A stretch of DNA of 64,000 nt from Bdellovibrionia bacterium (GTDB taxonomy: Bacteria > Bdellovibrionota > Bdellovibrionia > Bdellovibrionales > JAGQZY01): positions 62,001-126,000 of the forward strand of contig JAUICP010000003.1 in the NCBI GenBank assembly GCA_030427805.1, written 5' to 3'. Each line of letters opens with the position of its first letter. Position 1 is the stretch's first letter. The position numbers were made by a program, and so were the translations under genes. The notes under the pieces are model-generated. The model worked only from the letters and a program-made list of their open reading frames with translations. It was not told where the DNA came from and did not search any database. Of the stretch, positions 34,789 through 43,153 are shown one piece after another.

Positions 34789-36348
34789 ATGAAATACTTG
34801 CTAATGATACTATTGTGTTCAATTTTTTGCCTACCTGGCTTTGCTCAAGAGACTCGGAACGGTCTCTCCGATGCACAAAAAAGAAGGTTGATCCACGCAG
34901 CCCTTGCTGAATTCCCAGATACCTTGGGGCTCTTGTACGACAGATTTCTTGCCAGTGAGCTCAATAATCAAGACCTCGATTATCGATTGCAAGTTATTAA
35001 AAATTTGGCAGAGCTTGGCAGCAACGAAAGCGGCCCTAGCCGAAGAAACGCCATGGAAAAAGTTGCTGCGGAACTCCTGGCATTGAACACTATGGGGCAA
35101 AATGACCAGACCACCTTGTTTATAAAAAAGATCATTGAGCTTCTCGGTCATACTGAAACTGAATCGGTACAAAGCTTTTCATTGGTATCACTGGTTAAAA
35201 TTATTGAGGATATGAAAAATATTGAAAGCGAGAGTGACCGTTTGGCCGCGATCGAGGAGCAAACGGCAAACATTCAACGCGCCATTGAGTCAGCTGAGAA
35301 GTTAAGCTCTGACAATCCTGAAAACAACAACACCTACTCCCCTCTCAATGAGTTTTTGAAGCTGAATCGCGAATCATTGATGACGGCGGAAATTTTAGCG
35401 GGATTTTTTCGAGGCATCACAACTCATCTCCACAGTGGAACTGTAGATGTCATTTATGGAATTCTCGATCAGGATGTTTATAAGCCGGTTCTCGATTTAC
35501 TCCTCGGAAACAAGCCTATTATGATCAATGGACAAGAGTTTCGGTATCGCCAAGAAATTCGCCAGAAGTTCAATCAATGTTTGGCTCATCCACCAACTGC
35601 CATTGTTTGCGTGGGAGTGATCCTCACGGCATTCACGGCTCCTTACTTCGTTGTTGCCATATCGGTGGTTGGGTTATTTTCAGATCGCATCATTGCCTAC
35701 ACCGGAACGAGTTTAATTCGCAAAGGGATCAAGCCACTTCTCTTTGTTATCGATTTTACTTTTAATGGTGGCGTCCACGCTTTTGCAAAGCTTTCGAGCG
35801 AAGAGATGGCAAAATTCTTCTATGAACTCAAAGAAAAGGGTGTACTTAGAATCATCAACGAACGTAAGAATGTCATCTTAGCCAATGGTCAAAACCAATT
35901 GGGACGTTGGGGGGCTAACCTTATGAGTCGGGCACGAAACATTCAAGTGCCTATGAGCCTGTCAGAATTGTCACAGGGATTAATTTCTCAGGGTGCTGGA
36001 ATTGGTGAGCTTTATTCTGGATTCCTCGACACACTTAAAAATAGTCGCGATGGCATTTCTGAAACTGGTGTCGGTGTTTTACAAACCTTACAGCTCCTTC
36101 TTAATAATGATATTCCAGACCGCGAAGACACAACGGGTCCCGACGCCAGTCGAAGCTTTACTCGCTTTCTTGCAGAAAAAGCCGGTAGTGCTCTTTCTGG
36201 GTCTCGAAATATTTTAAATCGAACCGGTGATGGCATTTCATCGGGGACTGATGCAGTAACGCAAACATGGCTTGACCTTACTCGAGAGGTTTTTGCTTCA
36301 CAAAATGGCTACCGCTGCGAAAACGCAGTGAAGTCTCTTCTGCATTGA
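34789..36348 (+). CDS. Secreted helical protein, unknown
   Basis: Encodes 519 residues with a signal peptide (MKYLLMILLCSIFCLPGFAQ). The protein is mostly helical. One strongly hydrophobic stretch at about 267-295 (TAIVCVGVILTAFTAPYFVV) could be membrane-inserted or a buried hairpin, so an envelope or pore-like role is possible but unproven. The C-terminal third contains repeated GI/GV-rich segments separated by about 35 residues (GIGELYSGFLDT, GISETGVGVLQT). GGAAGGCCCGAG precedes the ATG. A 286-base gap before it contains a TTGACA at 34557 and, 15-17 bases on, CATAATGA, a possible promoter though far from the start. No family is recognised. Confidence 0.78.
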   Translation: MKYLLMILLCSIFCLPGFAQETRNGLSDAQKRRLIHAALAEFPDTLGLLYDRFLASELNNQDLDYRLQVIKNLAELGSNESGPSRRNAMEKVAAELLALNTMGQNDQTTLFIKKIIELLGHTETESVQSFSLVSLVKIIEDMKNIESESDRLAAIEEQTANIQRAIESAEKLSSDNPENNNTYSPLNEFLKLNRESLMTAEILAGFFRGITTHLHSGTVDVIYGILDQDVYKPVLDLLLGNKPIMINGQEFRYRQEIRQKFNQCLAHPPTAIVCVGVILTAFTAPYFVVAISVVGLFSDRIIAYTGTSLIRKGIKPLLFVIDFTFNGGVHAFAKLSSEEMAKFFYELKEKGVLRIINERKNVILANGQNQLGRWGANLMSRARNIQVPMSLSELSQGLISQGAGIGELYSGFLDTLKNSRDGISETGVGVLQTLQLLLNNDIPDREDTTGPDASRSFTRFLAEKAGSALSGSRNILNRTGDGISSGTDAVTQTWLDLTREVFASQNGYRCENAVKSLLH

Positions 36349-36388
36349 ACGTTGACAGTCCTCGAGTAAAACGATCTAAATAATATTT

Positions 36389-36997
36389 ATGAAACCAGAG
36401 GAACTACCGGCCTCCCCTGCGGCAGACCGAAATAAAAGTTTTATACTCGAAGAGTTAAAAAAAAGAATCCCTGAACTAACGCGACTTATTGAAATCGCCA
36501 GTGGAACGGGCCAACACGCCCAGTTCTTTGCCGAGAACTGCCCTCAATGGGAGATTCAAACTTCGGATCGTGAACTTGAAAGTATGGGACTTAAAAAAAG
36601 AGTGGCTGGTGCTGGTTTAGAAAACTTACTGACTCCCATTGAAGTCGACGTCACTGAGGAACTCCCCGAGGGTCTCAAAACCTTTGATTTTCTTTATGCG
36701 GCTAACTGCATGCATATTATGCCTTGGTCGGCAGCCCCTCATTTTTTTGAAAAGGTCCAGCGCTTACTGGTTCCGGGCGGACAAGCTTTTCTCTATGGAC
36801 CCTTTGAATTTGACGATATTACGACAGCCCCGAGTAATCTCGATTTCTCGGCCTCTCTCAAATTAAGGGACCCAGACATGGGTTTGAGACACTTCAATCA
36901 AGTTTCAGATGAAGCTGCAAAAAATTCGTTGCGCTTTCAAGAACGGGTTTCGATGCCCGCCAATAATTTTATTTTGACCTTTAAGAAGGACGGCTAG
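36389..36997 (+). CDS. DUF938-family SAM-dependent methyltransferase
   Basis: Encodes 202 residues. The start PASPAADRNKSFILEELKK and the SAM-binding IEIASGTGQHAQFFA match the DUF938 family. YAANCMHIMPW, LLVPGGQAFLYGPF and the final NNFILTFKK complete the class I methyltransferase fold. The substrate is not known. No clear ribosome binding site; the AT-rich leader suggests weak or leaderless translation. Its stop meets the stop of the convergent DoxX gene two bases away. Confidence 0.92.
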   Translation: MKPEELPASPAADRNKSFILEELKKRIPELTRLIEIASGTGQHAQFFAENCPQWEIQTSDRELESMGLKKRVAGAGLENLLTPIEVDVTEELPEGLKTFDFLYAANCMHIMPWSAAPHFFEKVQRLLVPGGQAFLYGPFEFDDITTAPSNLDFSASLKLRDPDMGLRHFNQVSDEAAKNSLRFQERVSMPANNFILTFKKDG

Positions 36998-36998
36998 C

Positions 36999-37421
36999 TT
37001 ACTTTAAAAGCCATGCTAAAAAGGGAAATTTCGAGTTGGAATTAATTTTTAGCATGTTTTGAAGCGAGTACTTGCCACTGCCCATAAATAAAAGTGCGAC
37101 ATAGGCAGATAGAAAGAGTATCGCCATTTCTTTTTTCTGAAACGGATCCGCTCCATGAATAATAAAGGCGGCCACAAGCATTGTTATAATCAAGGGAATG
37201 GTCGCAAGCCTGGTAAAAAGCCCCAAAATTAAGAGTAATGCCGCAAAGACTTCAGCTCCAACGGCAAGAGATAGGGCCACCTGGGAGCCCATACCAATGG
37301 GGTCAGGAAATTTACCACTCAGCTCAGAAAATTTCGCCAGTTTTGGCCAACCATGGGAAAAAAGCATCAATCCGCCAAAGCTCAAGCGCAGTATAAGTGC
37401 TCCCAAATCAAAATGTCCCAT
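36999..37421 (-). CDS. DoxX-family membrane protein
   Basis: Encodes 140 residues from ATG 37421, chosen because GGGGAGGAAATTC precedes it; a longer version to 37463 is disfavoured. Four membrane helices are visible, and the start GALILRLSFGGLMLFSHGWPKL is the DoxX signature. DoxX-like proteins are linked to thiol homeostasis and oxidative stress, and this gene diverges from oxyR, so a peroxide-responsive role is plausible. Only 113 bases separate the two start codons, so they may share a control region. Confidence 0.9.
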   Translation of the reverse strand: MGHFDLGALILRLSFGGLMLFSHGWPKLAKFSELSGKFPDPIGMGSQVALSLAVGAEVFAALLLILGLFTRLATIPLIITMLVAAFIIHGADPFQKKEMAILFLSAYVALLFMGSGKYSLQNMLKINSNSKFPFLAWLLK

Positions 37422-37534
37422 GAATTTCCTCCCCGAACATTTCAAGTAGAACTTTTTCAACAAACAAGGTCAACAAAAGAGCTAAAAACCACGGCCAAAT
37501 CCTGCTAAAGTCCCTTCTATTGGGAGAGTCATCT

Positions 37535-38497
37535 ATGAATGCTAATCTGACCTTAACGCAAATTCGCTATGTATTGGCCGTTGACCAATTTAAGAATTTC
37601 CAAAAAGCCGCTGACGATTGTCATGTCACCCAACCGACCCTCAGCATGCAGATTCAAAAGCTGGAAGACAGCCTCGATGTTATGATTTTTGACCGCAGCA
37701 AAAAACCCGTGCGCTCGACACCCCTGGGTGCTCAACTGATTCTCCAATTGCGGAAAATCATTCAAGAGGTCGAAGTTCTCGAAACCATCATAATGAATGA
37801 GCGGAGTGAGGTGGCTGGGCCCTTTCGCCTCGGAGTTATTCCCACCATTGCTCCCTATCTAATCCCACTTTTCGTGACTCATTTGGCAGAGGCTTACCCA
37901 AAACTTCAACTGACAATCTACGAGGAACAAACCGAACAAATTATTAAGAGTATTCTCGAGAATCGCCTCGATGCGGCTCTGTTGGTGACTCCGCTGCACC
38001 AAAATTCCATTAAAGAAATGGTTCTATTTTACGAACCCTTTGTTTTTTACGGCCACGATCAACATAAATTTCTGAAGAAGAAAAGTATTAAGGCCAAGGA
38101 CCTCTCGGGTGAAGATGTATGGCTGCTCAACCAGGGACATTGCTTTAGGGATCAAGTTTTAGAACTCTGCCACGAGTCCTCGAGGGCGCAAAACACAGTT
38201 TCGAATCTTCACTTTGAAAGTGGAAATCTTGAAACCCTAAAACAGTTTGTGGATCGAGGAACGGGGTACACGCTCCTCCCTCGTCTCGCCCTACCCCACG
38301 CGCGGAGCCAGTGGCCCAAGAAAGCCAAAGAATTCACCCCTCCCGTTCCCTTAAGAGAGATTAGCCTGGTCTATCACGAATCCTTTATTAAGTTTTCAGC
38401 CCTCGAAGCGATCAAGAACGAGGTTTTAGCCCACCTCCCTAAGGATCTGGGGCCCGAAAAGGGTGCAAAAGACTTCGTCGTTCCCATAAAAATCTAA
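37535..38497 (+). CDS. oxyR: OxyR-type LysR-family hydrogen peroxide sensor
   Basis: Encodes 320 residues from ATG 37535 (GGGAGAG upstream). The N-terminal HTH is typical LysR (NFQKAADDCHVTQPTLSMQI). The effector domain holds the redox cysteine pair C203 and C212 in QGHCFRDQVLELCHES, with the same nine-residue spacing as C199/C208 of E. coli OxyR. The later VDRGTGYTLLPRLA is also OxyR-like. Oxidation by peroxide would form a disulphide and activate target genes. It diverges from a DoxX gene, a likely target. I could not find a clear OxyR box between them. The hydroxybutyrate operon starts 95 bases after it. Confidence 0.93.
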   Translation: MNANLTLTQIRYVLAVDQFKNFQKAADDCHVTQPTLSMQIQKLEDSLDVMIFDRSKKPVRSTPLGAQLILQLRKIIQEVEVLETIIMNERSEVAGPFRLGVIPTIAPYLIPLFVTHLAEAYPKLQLTIYEEQTEQIIKSILENRLDAALLVTPLHQNSIKEMVLFYEPFVFYGHDQHKFLKKKSIKAKDLSGEDVWLLNQGHCFRDQVLELCHESSRAQNTVSNLHFESGNLETLKQFVDRGTGYTLLPRLALPHARSQWPKKAKEFTPPVPLREISLVYHESFIKFSALEAIKNEVLAHLPKDLGPEKGAKDFVVPIKI

Positions 38498-38591
38498 AAC
38501 TTTCGCATCAAGTCAAAAAACTTTTATTGCGTTTGCAATAATTCTGATCGAAAAAGAAGAACAATCTTTCTCATTCGGACAGGTGGTTAAA

Positions 38592-39371
38592 ATGGAAAGT
38601 AAAGTTGCACTCATAACTGGCTCAACCAGCGGAATTGGTCTCGGCATCGCAAAAAAACTGGCCCATGAAGGCTACAATATCTGTCTCAATGGTTTTGGTG
38701 ACGCCACTGAAATCGAAAATATACGGCAAGCCCTCGAAACAGAAACCGGTCGTAAGGTTATTTATCACGGGGCCGATATGACTGATCGTGCTCAAATTGA
38801 AGATTTGTTTCGCACCATTGACCAAACTTTTAATCGCCTCGACGTTTTGGTGAACAATGCCGGTATTCAATTTGTCAGTCCGGTTCAAGATTTTCCGGCC
38901 GACCGTTGGCAAAAGATTATTGAACTCAATCTCACTTCGAACTTTCACACGATTCAACTGGCCCTTCCCCGAATGGAAAAAAATAGCTGGGGACGCATTA
39001 TCAACATCGCTTCGGCCCACGGACTCGTTGCCTCACCCTTTAAATCAGCCTACGTTGCCGCCAAACACGGCGTTCTCGGGCTCACAAAAACAGTGGCTCT
39101 CGAAGTGGCTGAAAAGAATATCACGGTCAACTCTATTTGCCCGGGATACGTTCGCACTCCCCTCGTAGAAGCTCAACTTGAGGATACGGCCAAAGCCCGT
39201 GGAATTAGTGTGGCTCAAGTACTCGAAGAAGTTATTAAGGGTGCACAACCGACAAATCGTTTTGTTGAAGTTTCTGAGGTGGCCGATCTCACCCACTTCT
39301 TAACGACCCACGCCGCCCGGAATATGACGGGTTCCAGTTACTCTATGGATGGTGGCTGGACCGCTAAATAA
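38592..39371 (+). CDS. bdhA: D-3-hydroxybutyrate dehydrogenase (SDR)
   Basis: Encodes 259 residues from ATG 38592, chosen for the AGGTGG spacing; a GTG nine bases earlier is possible. The SDR motifs are intact: TGSTSGIG, NNAG, the catalytic serine (ASAHG) and tyrosine-lysine (YVAAKHG). SICPGYVRTPLVEAQ and the C-terminal YSMDGGWTAK match 3-hydroxybutyrate dehydrogenase, which interconverts D-3-hydroxybutyrate and acetoacetate with NAD+. It is followed by a patatin and a hydroxybutyrate-type permease, a gene order that supports this substrate. It leads a three-gene operon. Confidence 0.93.
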   Translation: MESKVALITGSTSGIGLGIAKKLAHEGYNICLNGFGDATEIENIRQALETETGRKVIYHGADMTDRAQIEDLFRTIDQTFNRLDVLVNNAGIQFVSPVQDFPADRWQKIIELNLTSNFHTIQLALPRMEKNSWGRIINIASAHGLVASPFKSAYVAAKHGVLGLTKTVALEVAEKNITVNSICPGYVRTPLVEAQLEDTAKARGISVAQVLEEVIKGAQPTNRFVEVSEVADLTHFLTTHAARNMTGSSYSMDGGWTAK

Positions 39372-39424
39372 GCCCCCATTTTTCTCTAGTAGCAAATCTT
39401 TAGGACGGTATCATAGGAGCGATT

Positions 39425-40474
39425 ATGTCCACGAAAAAATCTGTGAATTTAGCACTGCAAGGAGGAGGAGCCCATGGAGCCTTTGGCTGGGGGGTACTCG
39501 ATAAAATCCTTGAGGATGGGCGCCTTTACATCGAGGGAATATCAGCCACATCCGCCGGCACAATGAATGCATTGGTTTATGCTTCGGGCCTGGAGAACTC
39601 TGGCAAAAAAGGGGCTCGTGAAGCCCTCGAATATTTTTGGCGCCAGGTCAGTTATCTCGGACAAATGAGCAATCCACTTTCTTACCTTCCATGGATGAAC
39701 CTCCCCCAGTTCAAACACATGAATGAAAACTATCAAAAGTTTAACTATTACTTTCACGAGTTTGTGGGCCGGGTTATTTCTCCCTATCAACTCAACCCCA
39801 TGGGCATTAATCCACTTCGACATTTGCTAAAGTCGGTCATAGATTTCGAAAGTATCCAAAAATGTGATGGGGTGAAACTATTTATTAATGCGACCAACGT
39901 GAGAACGGGGCAAACTAAAATTTTTCATAACAATGAACTCGATGCCGACGTAGCAATGGCTTCAGCCTGCCTGCCCTATATGTTTCACGCCGTACAAATC
40001 GATGGAGAAACCTACTGGGATGGAGGTTATACGGGAAACCCTGCCCTCTTTCCATTGTTCTACAACACCGTATCTAAAGACATTGTTATCCTGCATATCA
40101 ATCCCGTAGAAAGAGAACAAATACCAGTCACAGCCCAAGCCATTAACAATAGGATCAATGAAATTAGCTTCAACGCTTCTCTCGTCAATGAGTTAAGAGC
40201 CGTTTCATTTGTCTCTAAATTGTTAAAAAACCACTGGCTGCAAACTGATTATCAAAAACGCTACAGAGAAATTCTGGTTCACTCCATTCGTGCCGATGAG
40301 GCGATGAGGAGCTACAGCCTCTCCAGTAAGTTTAATACTTCCTGGAGCTTTCTTAAAGAGTTGCGAGACCTTGGCAGAAATGTCGCTAGTCGATGGCTTG
40401 AAAATAATTTCGATCAAATTGGAAAAAACACCACTTGTGACCTAGAAACTGAGTACTATACCCGGAGTTCTTGA
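39425..40474 (+). CDS. Patatin-like hydrolase of the hydroxybutyrate operon
   Basis: Encodes 349 residues with ATAGGAGCGATT before the ATG. The oxyanion-hole motif LALQGGGAHGAFGWG and the nucleophile segment ISATSAGTMNA (a T in place of the usual first G of GxSxG) begin the patatin fold; the catalytic aspartate is in WDGGYTGN. Many bacteria encode such a patatin, often ending in a DUF3734 domain as here (C-terminal 130 residues), between 3-hydroxybutyrate dehydrogenase and its permease. It may be an esterase acting on hydroxybutyrate oligomers, but this role is inferred from gene order. Cytoplasmic, no signal peptide. Confidence 0.9.
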   Translation: MSTKKSVNLALQGGGAHGAFGWGVLDKILEDGRLYIEGISATSAGTMNALVYASGLENSGKKGAREALEYFWRQVSYLGQMSNPLSYLPWMNLPQFKHMNENYQKFNYYFHEFVGRVISPYQLNPMGINPLRHLLKSVIDFESIQKCDGVKLFINATNVRTGQTKIFHNNELDADVAMASACLPYMFHAVQIDGETYWDGGYTGNPALFPLFYNTVSKDIVILHINPVEREQIPVTAQAINNRINEISFNASLVNELRAVSFVSKLLKNHWLQTDYQKRYREILVHSIRADEAMRSYSLSSKFNTSWSFLKELRDLGRNVASRWLENNFDQIGKNTTCDLETEYYTRSS

Positions 40475-40525
40475 CCCTCATCCCAGGCTGGCCTACATAG
40501 GTCCTTTGCTTTTCAGGGAGAACTA

Positions 40526-41920
40526 ATGGGGACTTTTGGAATCATCCTATCCTTAGCCGGACTCATGTATTTAGCCTATCGAGGAATCAATGTTTTGGTG
40601 CTCGCTCCGCTCATGGCTTTATTGGCAGCTAGCTTTGACTCTACGGCTCCACTCCTCGGCTCCTACACCCAGATATTTATGCCAGCCCTTGGCTCCTATC
40701 TTCTAAAATATTTCCCCCTGTTTTTATTGGGCGCTATTTTCGGTAAGCTCATGGGAGACTCTGGTGCCGCCGAAGTCATCGGCGAAAGTATTTCTAAAAA
40801 AATTGGAGCTCATCGTGCGGCTCTTGCCATCGTTCTATCCTGCGCGCTACTCACCTATGGCGGCGTCTCTCTTTTTGTCGTTGCCTTTTGCATTTATCCA
40901 ATTGCCCAGAGTTTGTTTAAACAGGGCAAGGTTCCCAAGCGCTTTATCCCGGCGAGTATCGCTCTCGGCTCATTCACTTTTACCATGACCGCACTCCCTG
41001 GAACTCCCGCCATACAAAACGCCATCCCCATGCCATTTTTTGGAACCACGGCTTTCGCTGCCCCAGGCTTGGGCCTACTTGCCGGACTCATTATGTTTGG
41101 CGGCGGGATGATCTGGCTCAATCGTCGAATTAAATCGGCCCAAGAAAAGGGTGAAGGATATCTCCTCCATGGTGAAATCGAAGTGAACCCCCAGCAAGAG
41201 TCGAGCGACTCCAAGAGACCCAACCTTTGGATCTCTTTAGCGCCTCTCCTTCTGGTTCTCATTTTAAACTTTATTTTCTCTAAATATATTATTCCTTCGT
41301 GGGATACCGAGTACCTTTCCCAAGAGAAGTTTGGCGGAATTCCACTAAAAAATGTTCTCGGTCTCTGGTCCATCATATTGGGTATTTTTGTATCGGTACT
41401 CGTTCTCCTGGCACTGCAGTGGAAGTATTTAAAGTCACCACTTGATTCTATTAACCAAGGGACAATGGGCAGCTTGCTCCCGATATTTAACACAGCATCG
41501 GAGGTCGGCTATGGGGCGACGGTGGCCTCACTCGGCGCTTTTACTGCTATTAAAGATGCGGTTCTCGGAATTCTACCTCAGTACCCTTTGGTGAGCGAGG
41601 CCATTTCGATCAATGTTCTGGCCGGCATTACCGGCTCTGCAAGTGGCGGTCTCAGTATTGCTCTCAAGGCTTTGGCAGAAAATTACCTGGCCATGGCTGA
41701 AAAGGTTAACCTTTCACCTGAACTTCTCCACCGAGTGGCTTCCCTTGCTTGCGGAGGTTTTGATACCCTCCCCCATAATGGAGCGGTCATTACTCTTCTC
41801 ACCATATGTGGTCTTACCCATAAAAAAAGTTACTTTGATATCTTTATGGTGGCCGTGGTCTTTCCATTTATAGCAACAATCAGTGTCGTCATAGTTGGAA
41901 GTCTTCTAGGAAATTTTTAG
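40526..41920 (+). CDS. GntP-family permease, probably D-beta-hydroxybutyrate
   Basis: Encodes 464 residues with about 12 hydrophobic helices. The GntP pattern is visible: YAYRGINV-like opening, LGAIFGKLMGDSGAAEVIG, LPGTPAIQNAIPM and a C-terminal segment SASGGLSIALKALAENYL followed by SLACGGFDTLPHNGAVITLL. Members of this branch next to hydroxybutyrate dehydrogenase are annotated as hydroxybutyrate permeases, which supports import of the substrate. AGGGAGAA precedes the ATG. It is the last gene of the operon, convergent with the HTH-FHA-like gene with a five-base gap. Confidence 0.92.
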   Translation: MGTFGIILSLAGLMYLAYRGINVLVLAPLMALLAASFDSTAPLLGSYTQIFMPALGSYLLKYFPLFLLGAIFGKLMGDSGAAEVIGESISKKIGAHRAALAIVLSCALLTYGGVSLFVVAFCIYPIAQSLFKQGKVPKRFIPASIALGSFTFTMTALPGTPAIQNAIPMPFFGTTAFAAPGLGLLAGLIMFGGGMIWLNRRIKSAQEKGEGYLLHGEIEVNPQQESSDSKRPNLWISLAPLLLVLILNFIFSKYIIPSWDTEYLSQEKFGGIPLKNVLGLWSIILGIFVSVLVLLALQWKYLKSPLDSINQGTMGSLLPIFNTASEVGYGATVASLGAFTAIKDAVLGILPQYPLVSEAISINVLAGITGSASGGLSIALKALAENYLAMAEKVNLSPELLHRVASLACGGFDTLPHNGAVITLLTICGLTHKKSYFDIFMVAVVFPFIATISVVIVGSLLGNF

Positions 41921-41925
41921 TTTTT

Positions 41926-42831
41926 TTACTTAGCTTTGGTCAAATAGAAATTAAAGTCACCGAATCGGCCATAGACTGGAGTCTTTAGTTGGATTCCCGT
42001 TTCATCGATGGGCTGCCAATCTCTTTTAATTCGCAAAGGATGCCTGGCCAACTCTACCGTAGAATCAGCCGTGTGATTATCCCAGGTCGCTAAAAATTGA
42101 CTTTCATCGTCTGGGTTGGCCGGGGCCCAATAACAGCCCGTTGAAGACCCGAGATCCTTCATATGCACATGATCTTCATCGATCCACTCGACGATCCCAT
42201 GTCCATCGGGACCACCTTCTTTGGGTCGACTCAAGGTTCTTTCTGGATAGTAAAACAAGGCCGCCCGCCTTCCATACTGAGATTCCAAATACTGTTCAGT
42301 GGGCCTATAAGTATCTGCCTGGGAGGGCCTGCCAAAAATGACCTTGGCGGGAATTTCATCTTTTGGGATACAAAGTGCGAGGAGAGGATGTTGAACCGTA
42401 GCGAATGTCAGGTGAAACATATTCGCTATAAAGCCCTTGTTCACATTACGAATTTGCCAGTTAACGGCCCCTAAACGAGCGGGATAAAAAAGCCCCCCAA
42501 TGTTTTGAACCAGGCCGCCACCCATAATGAGGCTTTCAGAGCCCATCAAAAAATATTCCGCGCGAATGTTCTTATAATTATCTTCTTCGCCGGGTTCGAT
42601 TTTTATTCCATCGGGGGTAAAGTATTCAACTTGAATGGTATTATCTATGGTGAACTCTTTGAGATCCCGGTAAATGGTTCTTCGAAAATTCTTGTCACCA
42701 GAGTCGATATCTAAAGCTAAAGCCACGCCCGTAGCGATATCATCGGCAGTACATCGTCCTTTTCTTTTAAGAACTTCGTAGACTTGAAGCATTCGACTGG
42801 CTTTGGTGACGTTTCCGACCTGTTTGGGCAT
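41926..42831 (-). CDS. HTH regulator with FHA-like domain
   Basis: Encodes 301 residues. Residues about 8-60 resemble the DeoR/WYL-type winged helix (ASRMLQVYEVLKRKGRCTAD, then FRRTIYRDLKEF). The middle (about 90-160) is not recognised. Residues about 163-260 look like an FHA phosphothreonine-binding domain: KVIFGRPSQAD, a following R-x-S-R stretch (ERTLSRPK) and VHMKDLGSSTGCYW, which parallels the DLGSTNGT turn of FHA domains. The fusion of an HTH with FHA suggests transcription controlled by Ser/Thr phosphorylation. No kinase gene lies nearby. It could be a non-FHA beta domain, so the second call is moderate. Confidence 0.68.
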   Translation of the reverse strand: MPKQVGNVTKASRMLQVYEVLKRKGRCTADDIATGVALALDIDSGDKNFRRTIYRDLKEFTIDNTIQVEYFTPDGIKIEPGEEDNYKNIRAEYFLMGSESLIMGGGLVQNIGGLFYPARLGAVNWQIRNVNKGFIANMFHLTFATVQHPLLALCIPKDEIPAKVIFGRPSQADTYRPTEQYLESQYGRRAALFYYPERTLSRPKEGGPDGHGIVEWIDEDHVHMKDLGSSTGCYWAPANPDDESQFLATWDNHTADSTVELARHPLRIKRDWQPIDETGIQLKTPVYGRFGDFNFYLTKAK

Positions 42832-43095
42832 AGATCTATGATACTAATTGGCTCTAATGCTGTCAGTGCTAGAAGAAGAGCCTCCTCGAATCCTCGACTT
42901 TAATCGATGATTCCCGCGCGGCAAAGACTGACGCCCCTAGAGCAATCGGATGGCAAAGACTGTCACGAAGAGGAGGCATTCTGTATATGCAGATGCTGAA
43001 GCGGATTTTCGATCTGAGGCTAGGAAAGCTCACTCTCGATCTCGATTTCACTCTCATCTCGCTTTTATTAACTAATGTAATCCCGAGACCAAACC
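42832..43095. other. Intergenic gap without a recognisable gene
   Basis: No credible coding frame or array here. The sequence holds two copies of GGCAAAGACTG (near 42919 and 42951) and a run of CTCGATCTCGATTTCACTCT-like pyrimidine sequence near 43035. It would contain the promoter of the HTH-FHA-like gene reading leftward, but no boxes stand out. Confidence 0.35.
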
Positions 43096-43125
43096 AAAAG
43101 GCCGTGATCATCCAATCACGGCCTT
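43096..43125 (-). terminator. Intrinsic terminator after the desaturase gene
   Basis: A 12-bp perfect stem, AAAGGCCGTGAT (43096-43107) with ATCACGGCCTTT (43114-43125), has a 6-base loop. On the minus strand it lies just after the desaturase stop and ends in TTTTGG, a rather weak T-tract. It may also work rightward. Confidence 0.72.
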
Positions 43126-43153
43126 TACTTATTCCTAATTTAAAACTGAATAA

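Noticed and set aside
42869-43111. Minus-strand 80-residue open frame between the HTH-FHA-like and desaturase genes
   Set aside because: It overlaps the desaturase terminator and has no plausible start or domain.
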